Positions 22,301-33,643 of a stretch of DNA of 64,000 nucleotides are shown in pieces. The stretch is taken from contig JAVMKO010000002.1 of assembly GCA_032164245.1 (NCBI GenBank), forward strand, positions 58,623,840 to 58,687,839. The letters are read 5' to 3'. The first letter of the stretch is position 1. Every line of letters begins with the position of its first letter. Position numbers and translations under genes: made by a program. The notes under the pieces were generated by a model. It was not told where the DNA came from. It worked only from the letters and a program-made list of their open reading frames with translations, and did not search any database. The DNA is from Sternotherus odoratus. Its lineage: Eukaryota; Chordata; Testudines; Kinosternidae.

Positions 22301-25300
22301 AATCCTCACACCAGAGAAGGTGGCAGCAGCATCCCCTGCAGCCGAAGGAACGAATTTCAAGCCCTGTGAGGGTCAGAACATTTAGACTACGGGGATGGGC
22401 TGGATGAAGAGAGTACAGACTTTGAGGGCTCATTCCATAGGGTCAGAGTAGGGAATGAGGGAGACATTTCAGAGGATTCTTGTGAGAATGGGGGCAGGAA
22501 GATTCCTGTGAAGGGAAGGTGACCTGGGACTCCCTCCATCCTGCCCCCAGGAACAGCACTTCCAATACCCAGCTCATATCTCTCCAATTCTCAACTACCA
22601 AAGGGGCTTTGGAGTTGGAAGCCCCCTCACCTCATTCTCCAGATTACATGCAGCAGTGCTTCAGTGGCACTCTGCCCCTTGTTCCACACTTTGGCAGTCC
22701 CTACTATCTGTGTGATGTTTGGGAATCTGAAAGCAACGTGTTTATCCCCTTACAGTCCTTTTGGATATTAAACAGTTAGAACAAAGGATTAAAATGGTAG
22801 TCATGGTGATGTGATGGCATTATGAGCTTGTGAGCTGACAGATAGCTGGTCAGTGTCACATGGAGTTTCCCACAGAGACAATAGAATATAAAGGTCTGTT
22901 TATTGTCACAATTATTCACAGAGATTGAAACTCTTGCTTATAGATGTACAGGATTCAGCATTGACACTAGGCTTATTTACAGTCCCTCACCTAAGAGCAA
23001 TTATCTGTTGGGTCCCTGGAGCCACTAGCTTTTATTTGGGCATTGTGGCGCTCCACAAGTCTGTGCCAGTCAGAGCTATCGGACACACTACATTGTACTG
23101 CAACTTCGTCTGATGCCAGGGTCTCATGCCTGGTAACAGCCAACAGCTTTGCTTGCAGCAAAGCAGGTCAGAAAATGGAAAGTCTCTGTCCCATAGGAAA
23201 TTCTGGTATGTTGACATTTTTCTTTCTGAAGCAGGACTGAAAAATCTGCTTGAAGTTTTCTGGGGCATTTCATTCCATGACAAAATGTCAACAGTCTGAA
23301 ATAAAAGACTTAAACCTTTCGGATTAAAATAAAATTGCCTTTCAAATCAAACTTTTGATTTCAAACAACATTTAAATAGTCTTAAATCGAAAAGGCAATT
23401 TTAATTTTTTTCATGAAAACTGAAAAAATAATAATTGATGATTTCAACAAAACCACACTTTCATTTGAAACATTGAAACCAGCTGTAGCTAAGAAAGTCT
23501 TTCTCCATCCCATATCTTGTCTCTGAACAGCTTACCTGGTGGTCACCAATTAGCCCCCTAGAGATTTCATAGAATGCTGCTTCATCCCCTTATATTATAG
23601 CTATATTACATGCAACTCATTTTGGAGCATCTGTACTTCATCCAGTAGAGACGCTCCTCAAAGTTCCAGGGAGACCTGCCATCAAAAATACTGGAGGATT
23701 GGCCAACACACAAACCATGGTGGTTTGATATGTGTCCAGTCTGCAGTGAGTCACCCTACACTCAGAAATGTGGAACTTTGCAAGCTCTGTAGGTCAACTT
23801 ACAGATATTAGAGGAATAATTTAGGCATCCAGTCTGAAAATTTAGTTCTTAATGTGTGTGTATTTAAGGCTTGTAAATGTACAGCTTGATTTAATGCTGT
23901 TAAGTCCCAACTGGTTAGTCCCAATTTTGCTCTGTTACATATATGTATATCCCATGAGCTTCAATCAGTTACAATGAAGACAGAATTAGACCCCAAGTCT
24001 GTCTATCTTTATGTAGATAAATAAAAGACACAGTCTGAAGTAGGAACCTTGCCAATGATGACGAAAGACAGTAAAATCAATATTTTAAAAGGGATTATAA
24101 TAGATACTATTGAAGTCAAATACTTGCGCATTGCAAGTTGTGATTCCTCATCTTAACCTAAACAGTGTTTTGTCAGGATAAGGAAAGGGAGATGTATATT
24201 TAAAACTATGTGTCAATTTCTTATATGTAAACAAATAGCTTCTATGCAAAATAACAACTCAAATTCTTCGTTCAGTAACTAAATTTACAGCCATTATAAC
24301 AGATATTGCTCTATCTTGTATTTCCATTTACAAAGGAAACAGCTGTAGATAATTCAGAGTAATTTCTGCATGAGCCTCCTGCTCATCACAAGTGATTCCA
24401 GCCTGAGAGCCCAAAGGGCGTGTTGACTCTACCATAGTCCCCTTTTTTGGTTGGTTTAATGGAGAATTTTCAGCACCCGCCTCAGTGTTCAGCATCTGAC
24501 AGTTTATAGGGAGGATGCTAAGGATGGAACTGGGAAATAGCTTCACGCAGACACCTCCTTTTGGTGCAAGGTCAAGAATAGTTGTTTATATAATGGATCT
24601 GATATTCACATTTCAAACTGGCATTCATGCTTCAAGTGATATTCATAGCCTCAGACCTCCACAACCCCTCCCCAGCCACTGGGGGAGTCAGCCAATAGTA
24701 ATACAGCTTCTTTATGAGTTTTATCTCAGTGGCTCATCCATCAGCGGTTAACTTATACCTACAGCACTGCTTACTGCAGAGGACAATCTTTTGACTTCTA
24801 TTAAGATTTATGCACAAGAGGTTTGAAATGGCTCAGATTATATGGCTAGCTTTATTACCCCTGTGAGGCTTGTACTTCTGTATTAACCACATTGAATGGC
24901 CATTTTCTGGAAAATATTTATCCATCCACACAATGATGATTAGTCAATCAGACACTGGAAGTATTGAGGCTGAGGGAATGAGTGACAGAACTTATCATGA
25001 GTGACAGTTGAAGTGTTAGAATGAGTCAGGTGCTGGATATTTGATTATCCTTCTTTGATGAGCTGCTCTTGGAGGGGTATCATTATTGAGACTATTTGAA
25101 ATGGCAAGAAGGGGATTTGGGGGTGTGGGTGACTTAGTGCTAGAACTGGGCAAATATAGAAACATTTGATTTATTTTTAAATTTGCTTTGACTGTATTCT
25201 TACCATCTTTGTGTTTTCTTTCTGCAGACATTTGAGTGGATAAATTTCCTTGCAGGAAGGTTTATCATAACATAAATATGTAAGCAAATAAGACAGACTA

Positions 25301-25838
25301 TCCCCGAAAGCCAATGTTTAGGGTCAGATCATGAGCTGGTGTAAATACCATTGATATCCAGTGCAGCTTTGTCAGTCTACATAAATTGAGGATCTGGCAA
25401 TTAGTTTGTAATTGTGAAATATGTCTGTATGAAACCATCTTTTCTCCATCTGTATCCTGTTGAACTGAAGTTTTTTTGTGGGGGGGTTATTTTGTTTTGG
25501 GGTTTTTTTGCAAGTGGATTGCATTTTTAATACTGTGACTATATTGGGGTAGGTATGCATAAAATACATATCTCCTTTGCATTTAGCTTGAGTGTGCAAT
25601 CTTCGCTCTAATTTTTCCCATCCATGTGCAGAATAAATTTTATGTACACCAAGGTAGGTGCAGACGTGCACCACCAGTAGAAACAAAAACCCCTAGATAA
25701 AATATATATTTTTAAAACATTGCCATAGGAATAATTACTCCAGCCAGGTCAGGTTAGGCAGTTTAGAACTCTCTACTCAAAGAATTAAATTTAAGTGTAA
25801 GAGAAATAAAAATTATGAAATGCAGAGACCAGTCAAAA
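19331..25838. other. Long AT-rich intergenic stretch, no gene seen
   Basis: None of the open frames here shows a domain I recognise. A short foldback lies at 19984-20072. Bases 21880-22360 are somewhat GC-richer but have no definable structure. Confidence 0.5.
19984..20072. repeat. 89-bp foldback repeat
   Basis: Ends tggggcagatcttca and tgaggatctgcccca are inverted at 14 of 15 positions. An inner palindrome, agctccattgattttaatggagct, lies at its centre. It belongs to the class of tiny palindromic repeats common in this window. Confidence 0.65.
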
Positions 25839-25850
25839 CACTAAAATAAC

Positions 25851-26032
25851 AAGAATCAGAGAGGTAGCCGTGTTAGTTTGGAATAGCAGAGGTAACAAAG
25901 AGTCCAGTGGGACCTTAAAGACTAACTAAAGTATTGAAGCATAAGCTTTCGTGGGCTAATATCCACTTCGTCGGATGCAAGCAGTGGAAGTGTCCAGGGG
26001 AAGGTATAGATAAGTAGGCAAGAACAAGGTAG
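25851..26032 (-). repeat. Inverted copy of the PLE 3' end (left arm)
   Basis: Reverse complement of 27735-27890, sharing ctacctggttcttgcctact and gcatccgacgaa...gcttatgcttc. The tract ggtagccgtgttagt at the outer end was first read as a SINE head. Its pairing with a PLE end and the outer TSD show that it belongs to the PLE. Confidence 0.85.
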
Positions 26033-26033
26033 G

Positions 26034-26483
26034 TTCTTCATCATCTGGACCCATGGGAAAGAAACTCTGGAAAAATTCCACCATTATTTCAACAGCTTCC
26101 ACCCCACCATCCACCTCAGCCTGGATCAGTCTACACGGGAAGTCCACTTCTTAGACACCACGGTGCAAATTAATGACGGCCACATCAACACCACACTATA
26201 CAGAAAACCTACCGACAGCTATGCCTACCTTCATGCCACCAGCTTCCATCCCGGACATACCACACGATCCATTGTCTACAGCCAAGCACTGAGGTACAAT
26301 CATATTTGCTCCAACCCCTCATACAGAGACCAACACCTACAAGATCTTCACCAAGCTTTCTCAAAACTACAATACCTGCACAAGGAAATAAGGACACAGA
26401 TCAGCAGAGCCAGACGTGTACCCAGAAGCCTGCTGCTGCAAGACAAGCCCAAGAAAGAAAACAACAGAACACCACTGGCCATC
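26034..26483 (+). pseudogene. PLE reverse transcriptase C-terminus and linker (5' part)
   Basis: Translation gives FFIIWTHGKE, then REVHFLDTTV, TLYRKPTDSYAYLHATSFHP and RRVPRSLLLQDKPKKENN. These are the conserved end of the Penelope/Neptune-type reverse transcriptase: the FLDT and YRKPT blocks follow the catalytic palm. The palm with its YxDD motif is missing through 5' truncation. The frame enters the LTR at 26484 and resumes at 27011 (after the TSD copy) with LKPLQRIISDLQ. Confidence 0.8.
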
Positions 26484-27005
26484 TGTAGTAACCAGAAGAT
26501 TATTGTGACGGCAACCAGTAGGGGGCGTAGTTACGCTTCTGAGTCAACTCCAGGAGAGGGCATAATGGTGTTATCAGTTTGAGAATGGCCTTGTTTCTGT
26601 TATCTTGTGTGTTTGGGAACAGTTTCCCAGCTGTGTGAGTGTTTACCCCGTCTGCGTGAGAACAAGTGCGTGGGAAACTAGATAGGGAAACTGAGGCAGG
26701 ATGGCGTAATCAACAAGTGCTAAGCAGCGTGTAATCAACCAATTAGCTTGCTGTTTGCTATTCATGAGATATGTGTATGTATGAGATGCAAATGAGCATG
26801 GGTATATCTGTGTTGGCACACCCTCATTTGTTGGGCTTCTCCTCTGGACATCGCTTGGGTGTGTCAGATCTCCTGTATCGCGGCGGTGCTGACCGGGGCC
26901 CCCAGTACAGTGATGCCACTCCCTTCAATAAACTCACCACTTTCCATCTAGCCATCTGTGTGCCAGCCTCGTTTCTACCGGCTACAAGATAAGCACCCTG
27001 CAACA
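26484..27005 (+). mobile_element. 522-bp solo LTR inside the PLE
   Basis: Starts TGTAGTAACC and ends CCTGCAACA. Both sides have CCATC (26479-26483 and 27006-27010), a perfect 5-bp TSD. Removing it rejoins the PLE linker reading frame (PLAI followed by TYSPQLKP), which confirms the boundaries. AATAAA at about 26926 supports plus orientation. It is younger than the PLE it interrupts. Confidence 0.9.
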
Positions 27006-27010
27006 CCATC

Positions 27011-27480
27011 ACCTACAGTCCTCAGTTAAAACCTCTCCAACGTATCATCAGTGATCTACAATCCATCCTGAACAATAATCCCTCACTTTCACAGGCCTTG
27101 GGAGGCAGGCCAATCCTGGCCCACAGACAACCCGCCAACCTTAAGCAGATTCTCACCAGCAACAGCACACCGCACCATAATAACTCTAACTCAGGAACCA
27201 ATCCATGCAACAAACCTCGATGCCAACTCTGCCCACATATCTAGACCAGCAACACCATCACAGGATCTAACCAGATCAGCCACACTATCACTGGTTCATT
27301 CACCTGCACATCTACCAATGTCATATATGCCATTATATGCCACCAATGTCCCTCTGCTATGTACATTGGCCAAACTGGACAGTCCCTACGAAAAAGGATA
27401 AAGGGACACAAATCAGACATCAGGAATGGCAATATACAAAAACCTGTATGAGAATCTGCCTGGACACACAATTACAGATT
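27011..27480 (+). pseudogene. PLE GIY-YIG endonuclease remnant
   Basis: Resumes the linker (LQRIISDLQSIL, GRPILAHRQPANLKQI) and reaches the GIY-YIG domain: NVIYAIICHQC, then SAMYIGQTGQSLRKRIKGHKSD. The YIG, the catalytic-type arginine and the paired cysteines of the PLE version are present. An in-frame TAG lies near 27241 (PHI-stop) and the frame shifts after KPV near 27450. The nuclease would nick target DNA for PLE insertion. Confidence 0.8.
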
Positions 27481-27734
27481 TAAAAGTCACCATATTGCAG
27501 CAAAAAAACTTCAAGACCAGACTGCAAAGAGAAACTGCAGATCTGCAGTTCATTTGAAAATTTGACACAATCAATCTGGGATTGAACAAAGATCTTGAAT
27601 GGCTTGCTAATTACAAAAACAGCTTCTCCTCTCTCCGAGTTCACACTTCCAATTCAGCTGCTAGAGGAATACCTCACACTCCCTGATTTGAGATAACAAG
27701 CTGGTTCAGCCTGATTGGACTAACCTTGTTATCT

Positions 27735-27890
27735 CCTACCTGGTTCTTGCCTACTTATCTATACCTGCCCCATGGCACTTCCACTGCTTGCATCCGACGA
27801 AATGGGTATTAGCCCACTAAAGCTTATGCTTCAATACTTTAGTTAGTCTTTAAGGTGCCACAGGACTCTTTGTTACCTCTACTAAAATAA
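27735..27890 (+). repeat. PLE 3' terminal segment (right arm)
   Basis: Pairs with 25851-26032. Contains ccgacgaaatgggtattagcccactaaagcttatgc, in pieces a degenerate hammerhead-like core, and ends aggtgccacaggactctttg. Confidence 0.8.
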
Positions 27891-27901
27891 CACACTTTGA
27901 A

Positions 27902-28720
27902 AGAATTTTTTTTACAAGAAATACTTCCTGCAATGCACATAAATTACGAAGTAACAACAGAAATAATACAAGTATGTGGTGGGAACTGAGTATGAGACAG
28001 TGTGTGCATGCAGTGTGAGCTGGCTACTGGGGAAATCTCACTAACAGTGCACTGTTTCTTTAAAAAAGTCACATAGCATTAAGTCGTGAGCCAGGCGGTG
28101 TCCCTTCTCCCCTGCTCTGTGGAGATGGGGGAGGGTGCAGGGAAAGGGGGACACCCTGACATCAGTGACCCCCTCTCATCAGCCCCACCTCCCCCAGCTC
28201 TCCACAGCCAGCAGGGGCAATACTCCCTTCCCAGCCAGATCCAACAAACATTTCAAGAGCAATTCCTCCCAGAGTTTTTCACCCTGCATCTGCCAGAGCT
28301 ATATCCATGTAAGGGATCTTAGTCAGTGTTTTCGACATTGTGTAGTTATGGCTGAAGATTTATTTTCTAATTTTGATCCAAAGCACGAAACATACAATAA
28401 TGGGTTGTTTTTTCCCCTAACTTGACTTTGAGCAATTACTGCGGCAGGAAGATATATACACAAAATTCCGAGAATGAAAGTCAAACTACATCATGCTAAT
28501 AAGAGTAAATGAAACAGGCAAATAATCCACAATGAAAAGCCGACAAACCCATTAAAATGGAAAATGCCCACATCATTACTTTTTGTGGGAGTAAATAAAG
28601 TTGTCAGTGAAATTGTCTATATACAAACACAACCAATGTTGTATTGGTCAGAAAAACGTGCAGTGACACAGTACCTCTAATCTTCAAAGTCAAATACTTT
28701 TAGAAAGGTCAAAAAAAATG
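27902..28720. other. Intergenic DNA with a GC-rich patch
   Basis: A GC-rich patch at 28080-28330 has no repeat ends I can define. No gene. Confidence 0.45.
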
Positions 28721-28721
28721 T

Positions 28722-28826
28722 GGCCTGATTCTGATCTCAAGCCAGTTTTCCATTGCCACAACCACATTGATTTGAAAGAGCTGCTCCTGACTTACATCAC
28801 CATACAGTGAGATCAAAACTGAACCC
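28722..28826. repeat. Decayed foldback repeat
   Basis: Left ggcctgattctgatctcaa and right gtgagatcaaaactgaaccc are roughly inverted. It belongs to the gattctgatct...palindrome family also seen near 12606, 13851 and 58487. Confidence 0.45.
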
Positions 28827-28986
28827 AATGGTCATTTCAGGGCTGCTGCAACAAAACTTATTCAACTTCTGGGTGGCTAAATGGTCTAAAAAACACACCA
28901 ACCATTAATGCTTCCTTAATCTACTGTTAAGGGGTGAGGGTTCTTCCCCACAATGCCTGATTTAGATGCAGATTATATGAGAGTCT

Positions 28987-29252
28987 GGTTATATTTACAC
29001 AGCCACTGGACACCCATGGCTGGTCTTCACTAGCCAGTTTGCCCGGGACTCTGGCTGCAGGGCTGTTTTGTTGCTGTGTAGACTTCTGGCCTCAGGCTGG
29101 AGTCCAGGCTATGGGACTCTCCCACAGTCCAGGCTCCAGTCCGAGCCTGGAGTCTACACAGCAATGAAACAGCCCCACAGCCCAAGCCCTGGGAGTCTGA
29201 GTCAGCTAGTATCGATGAGCCATGGGTTTATTTTTGCTGTGTAGACATATCC
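28987..29252. mobile_element. Foldback MITE with internal hairpin
   Basis: Outer ends ggttatatttacacagcc and tgctgtgtagacatatcc are inverted at about 14 of 18 positions. Inside, gggctgttttgttgctgtgtagact is complementary in pieces to agtctacacagcaatgaaacagccc, making a long hairpin over about 29047-29200. Similar gtctacac termini occur at 14161, 45729 and 61211. Confidence 0.6.
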
Positions 29253-29256
29253 TCAG

Positions 29257-30117
29257 GCTTCCCTCTAATTCTCTCATCCTATTGCCTCTGTCACATGAAC
29301 ACTCTATTGAGACACTTTATTTCTGAGAATAGAAAGAAAAAACCCTTTCAAATTTACTAAAGAACACAAATTTTCAACATCAGGCACTCAGTGATGTGAG
29401 TTATGTGCCTTCTCCAGAGGCTAAACCAGTCATCTATGTTGGAGCATGGCCAGCTATCAAAAGGAGACCCCTGAGATGACTACTTAGCCTTCTTCTTCCC
29501 CTGGTAACTCAACATTTATTGCTATGGCATCAGGCTGCCAAAGCAACACCCAGGTAGAATAACAAAGCTAGCAAGCATAGACCATAAAAGTAAGAAAATA
29601 TGAAAAATGCAACAGTACAGTTCACTGGCATGACTTATTTGGTGTAAAACACTATGCCATTAAATAAGGATTGATGATAATAGAACAGAACACATTTGGC
29701 GTTACAGAGAGGTAGAGGGAAGTTTGAGAATAAACACTGTAGGAGATAGTGGCTGTGACTGACTGCTCGAGTCCTGGCAGTCGAGTCTGAACCCAGATAA
29801 AGAAGCACAGTAAGAGAGAAGCAAACAGAGTTTTCTATATGAACAAGAACTGAAGTCCACTGAATCTTTCTTTAAGGGAATCTTACTTTAACTTTTTTTC
29901 CCCTTATTTTGTTTTGGTTTCATCCCTCACCAGACCTCTACCTAGACACTGTCAGTTGGCAGGCTTTTGTATGTGTATTGAAATCATCAACGTTAACAAT
30001 CAAATTAAAGTGAGAATTGAAAATATTTTCTTATAGCTCAAGCTAATTTTCTAAGAGCTGCATAAAAGCCATAAGCAAATCTTTATACCGTGGCAACTGG
30101 ATTGCCACTGATAAACC
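29257..30117. other. Intergenic DNA, nothing recognised
   Basis: No gene or definable repeat. Confidence 0.5.
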
Positions 30118-30560
30118 CAGGGCTGGATTAACCTTTTATGGGCCCAATCCCAAACATGTTTGTAGGCCCCCATGGGGGCAATGGAGCACAGTGTGGGGAG
30201 GTCAGTCAATGGGGTGAGAGGGCCCAGGCCGGTGTGAGGGCATTGTTTATAAACCGGCAGTTGCCAGATGCACACTAGCCGGCCCGGCCCTGTGCTGCCA
30301 GCCCAGCCCTGTGCTGCCCTCAGGAATGGGCCCATGCCACGTCACGCAGCCACCCCCCGACTCGTTATGCCCAGCACCCCCACACAAATTCACAGCATCC
30401 TGCACATCATCATCCCTGCCCAGTACCCCCCCACCCACAGCCCCACTGCAATTACCCAGCTCCCCCAACTGCCCATCAGCCCAGACAGAACCCCCACTCC
30501 CTAGGACCCTAACACACACAGATCTCCCCCACTGCCCAGCTCCCACCCAACAGACCCACC
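30118..30560. mobile_element. hAT-like element fragment, left end only
   Basis: CAGGGCTGGATTAACC followed by tgggccc is a typical hAT-like terminus. GC- and C-rich filler follows to about 30560. No matching right terminus (ttaatccagccctg) was found, so it is truncated or interrupted. The low-complexity open frames over it are not genes. Confidence 0.45.
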
Positions 30561-31044
30561 TTTTTGTGTTCTCTCAAGCCTCTGCCGCTCCATCAGTCAC
30601 AGAGCCTCCTGGCATAACTGGAGGTCTGTCTAGGATCTCCAGAGCTCTGTGTCCTGTGACCCCAAACCTGACGTCCCTCTCCCACTGGGCACACCTGCTG
30701 AGCCAGGACTTGTGAGGGAGTCATTAGAAGGCAGACTTACAGCTGTCTTCCTTAGTTCCTGCACTTGGGAAATTCTCCCCCAACCCAGAAAGTCGGAACC
30801 AGGCATTTATGGCCTTTTACACTACCCCAGTCCTTTTAGCCAATGTAAAGGGGGGTCCAAACAGAGGTGAGGATCCCACCCAAGTTATCTTCCTCCTGAT
30901 CTCCCCCACTCATTTCCTGAAGTAGTAAAACTAAATACAGTATCTTGTATGGCAAAGTGCATCAAAAATGTGTAAACAAAACTAGCCTGTGTTGAAAAAC
31001 GTGGCTCGTTTTTAAGTGTTCATTGTCCTTGTATGGTAGCAGTG

Positions 31045-31100
31045 TCAGAGAATATCAGGGTTGGAAGGGACCTCAGGAGATCATCTGGTCCTAGCATTCA
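31045..31100 (-). mobile_element. CR1-type 3' end fragment
   Basis: atatcagggttggaagggac and ctcaggagatcatctggtcc are the reverse complement of the CR1/SINE 3' tail also seen at 60140-60214 and 61444-61500. Only about 55 bp remain. Confidence 0.65.
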
Positions 31101-32607
31101 GAATCCTAAATAACTGACAGATTTTTTACAGGCCATTCCAGCTCATTTCCCAACAGAGCTACTGCGCGAACTGCTCGTCACAAATATTTAAGTCTATCTG
31201 TCTGAGCACAGCAGCTGTAGAACAGCACATACGATTTTGTAGCAGAATGCAAAGGAGATGCTGTTTTGGGTCAATACCTTCCCTTTTTTATAATGAGCTG
31301 CTTGGCATAGCAATTATCTTAATCACATCATCGTTAGTGCCAAACCGCCGCATTGTTTAGACAACTGTAATTGGAAATGTTTTATTAAGCTCACTTGATG
31401 AGGCGGTTCAGAGGAGTGGGATGAGAAGAGTATAATGAGCAGTTAATGACAGTAGCACAGCAGTTTAAGGGCTTGTACTGTGCAGAGATGCAGTGGTTCA
31501 GCTTTAGGCCTCTGATTGGGAGGGATCCACATGGTTGCTGTTGGCCCATGACGCACGAGGCAGAGATCGGTTCACTCTTTGTAGAAAGTAAACGAGTCGG
31601 TGACATAGAGGCAGCCATAACTACCAACTGGACACCGAAACAGAGGGGAGGATTATAGAGACGGAAGGGGATGAAGTTTAACTGACCTCTTTATTACAGA
31701 GATTGCTATATAACAGGCAATGTACTTTAAAACTGCCTTGGCAATAGAACTTTGATAGTTTTCTTTTTCGTGGGCATAGAAGTCATTCCCAGTCATGCCG
31801 GGTGAACCCATCCCAGTGGATTGATGTCTGGGTATGTCTTGTCCCTCTGCCACACAACAACATGTCTTGATATATTTGCCACAATCTCACCTCTTCCTGT
31901 CCTCTTTGCTCCCAGCTCTCTTCTTCTGGGATTTCTTTCTTTCTTTTTTTTCTTTCCAGAATTGTTTTATTCTTTAATGTACTTGCTGCTCCTCTCTCTC
32001 TTTGAATCTCCCCTATATCTTAGTTCCTCCATTCTTTCTCTTCCTTCTGTTAAACCTGGCAGACCTCCCAGACCTCCAACATAACATTTTCCCTCTCACT
32101 TTCCCTGACCACTTGTGCTTAAAAGTCTTCTCTCTAGTATTGCATTTAACATGGAGACAGCAGATGGTGCTGGAAATATAAAAGTTGAGTAAATCTGCTA
32201 GGGGAGTGGAGGAAACACATGGCTGGTAGGGCAGCCACTATCATCTGGTGACATGGAGAGGTCTCCCTCTGTCCTCCCAGATAACAGGAACATGATTTCC
32301 CTATCAGGGCCACAAACAGATGTCTGGTGGTTGTGACTACCCTTTCTTCCTAGATTAGGGCATGGCGGTTATAACGTGGTGTCAAGGGTGTGTACCTGTG
32401 ACAGATGGGAAACCTGGGAAGTGTATGTTCAAATGACCATATTGAAACGTATCAGACATGCTGGGACTTTTGGGACAATCTGTGTGTAGTGGGTTTTCTG
32501 TGGAATAGCTGGAGAATGGTTAATGCAAATTCCACAAACCAGTTATGCCAAAACCCAGTCTCTTGAACCTATGCCTTGAGGAAAGAGCTGTTGACTGGTG
32601 ATTACCT
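31101..32607. other. Intergenic DNA, no gene seen
   Basis: A CT-rich tract lies near 31935-31965. Otherwise unremarkable. Confidence 0.5.
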
Positions 32608-32615
32608 GTTCCAAG

Positions 32616-33308
32616 CAGAGGTGAAAGTAAAAATAAGTTCTTACCAGTATGGGTTGGTGCTGGCTCTGGCCCAGGAAGGGGTGGAGGCTCCGGCAGAAGG
32701 GGCAGGGCTAGAATGATCAGAGTTTGTATCAACTCAGCCCGATACTGGTAAGTACCCTCACCTCCAGAGCCAGAGTAGCAGGGGCAGCCAGGGGCTCCAG
32801 AATGGTTGAAAGGGCCCAGGGCTGGCCGTCACTATCGCCCCTCGCTCTTTAAACTGCTGCCGGAGCCCCCAGCTGCCATTGCTACCAGGGCTCCAGCAGT
32901 GGGGCTCTGGGGGCTATTTAAAGAGCTCGGGCTTCAGCTGTCTGCCACCCCAGTCCTTTAAATAGCCGCTGGAATCCTGCCACTTCCCCAGGGCTCTGGC
33001 AGCTATTTAAAGAACCGGGGCGGTAGAAGCAGGAGAGCTACAGGCCCTTTAAATAGCCCCCCCCAGAATCCCAGGGAAGGGGAGGCTCTGGGGGCTATTT
33101 AAAGGACCAGGGCGGCAGAGGCAGCTGGAGCCAGAGCCCTTTAAATAGCCCCCAGAGCCCACAGCCGCTACCCCAGGGCTCCAGCACGGGGGCTCTGGTG
33201 GCAATTTACAGGGCCTGGGGCTCTAGCTGGGAGCTCCAGGCCCTTTAAACTGCCCCCTGGGGAAGCTGGGCCGCTCCAGTACAGCATACCGGCTTATTTC
33301 CACCTCTT
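32616..33308. mobile_element. 693-bp hAT-type element with perfect 8-bp TSD
   Basis: Identical octamers GTTCCAAG flank it (32608-32615 and 33309-33316). Ends cagaggtgaaa and tttccacctctt are inverted with one or two changes. The interior is an array of inverted blocks: ccctttaaatagcccc alternates with ggggctatttaaag about every 60-70 bp, separated by GC-rich ctccagc tracts. There is no transposase. Confidence 0.85.
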
Positions 33309-33468
33309 GTTCCAAGAGACCCATGGTAAGCTTTTAGCATGCATGTAGGCTCACATTTAGGTTTTTAAAAATATGTTTTCTCTGTAATGCTTTTGCCCTA
33401 AGAATAAATGCAATTTGATTTTTGAAGGCTGGTGGTAACAGGTGTACACCGCTAGAGTCTCTGGAGAA

Positions 33469-33634
33469 TGAATCAGAGGGGTAGCCGTGTTAGTCTGGAT
33501 CTGCACAAGCAACAAAGGATCCTGTGGCACCTTATAGATTAACAAACATATTGGAGCATAAGTTTTCATGGGCTATTAGCTTATGCTCCAATACATTTGT
33601 TAGTCTATAAGGTGCCACAGGACTCTTTGTCGCT
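33469..33634. mobile_element. 166-bp PLE-derived foldback with 9-bp TSD
   Basis: Flanked by identical TCTGGAGAA (33460-33468 and 33635-33643). The left half (ggtagccgtgttagtctgg...caccttatagattaacaaa) is the inverse of the right half (tttgttagtctataaggtgccacaggact), with an off-centre turn near 33567. It is homologous to the ends of the PLE at 25851-27890 but has no coding part. It looks like two short inverted PLE end copies inserted as one unit. Confidence 0.8.
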
Positions 33635-33643
33635 TCTGGAGAA

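Larger units (their letters stand above)
25851..27890 (+). mobile_element. Penelope-like element with inverted ends and 11-bp TSD
   Basis: Perfect 11-bp copies of ACTAAAATAAC lie at 25840-25850 and 27891-27901, so the whole unit inserted at once. The left 182 bp (25851-26032) are the reverse complement of the right end (27735-27890). Between them is a 5'-truncated PLE: reverse transcriptase thumb, linker and GIY-YIG endonuclease in plus orientation. A 522-bp solo LTR later split the linker. An inverted terminal piece at the 5' side is a known PLE arrangement. Stops interrupt the frame, so the copy is inactive. Confidence 0.85.

Noticed and set aside
25857..26032. tRNA-derived SINE beginning ggtagccgtgttagt
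   Set aside because: Its inverse forms the other end of the same unit and the TSD lies outside both, so it is a PLE end. The true tRNA-type SINE in this window is at 61444-61618.
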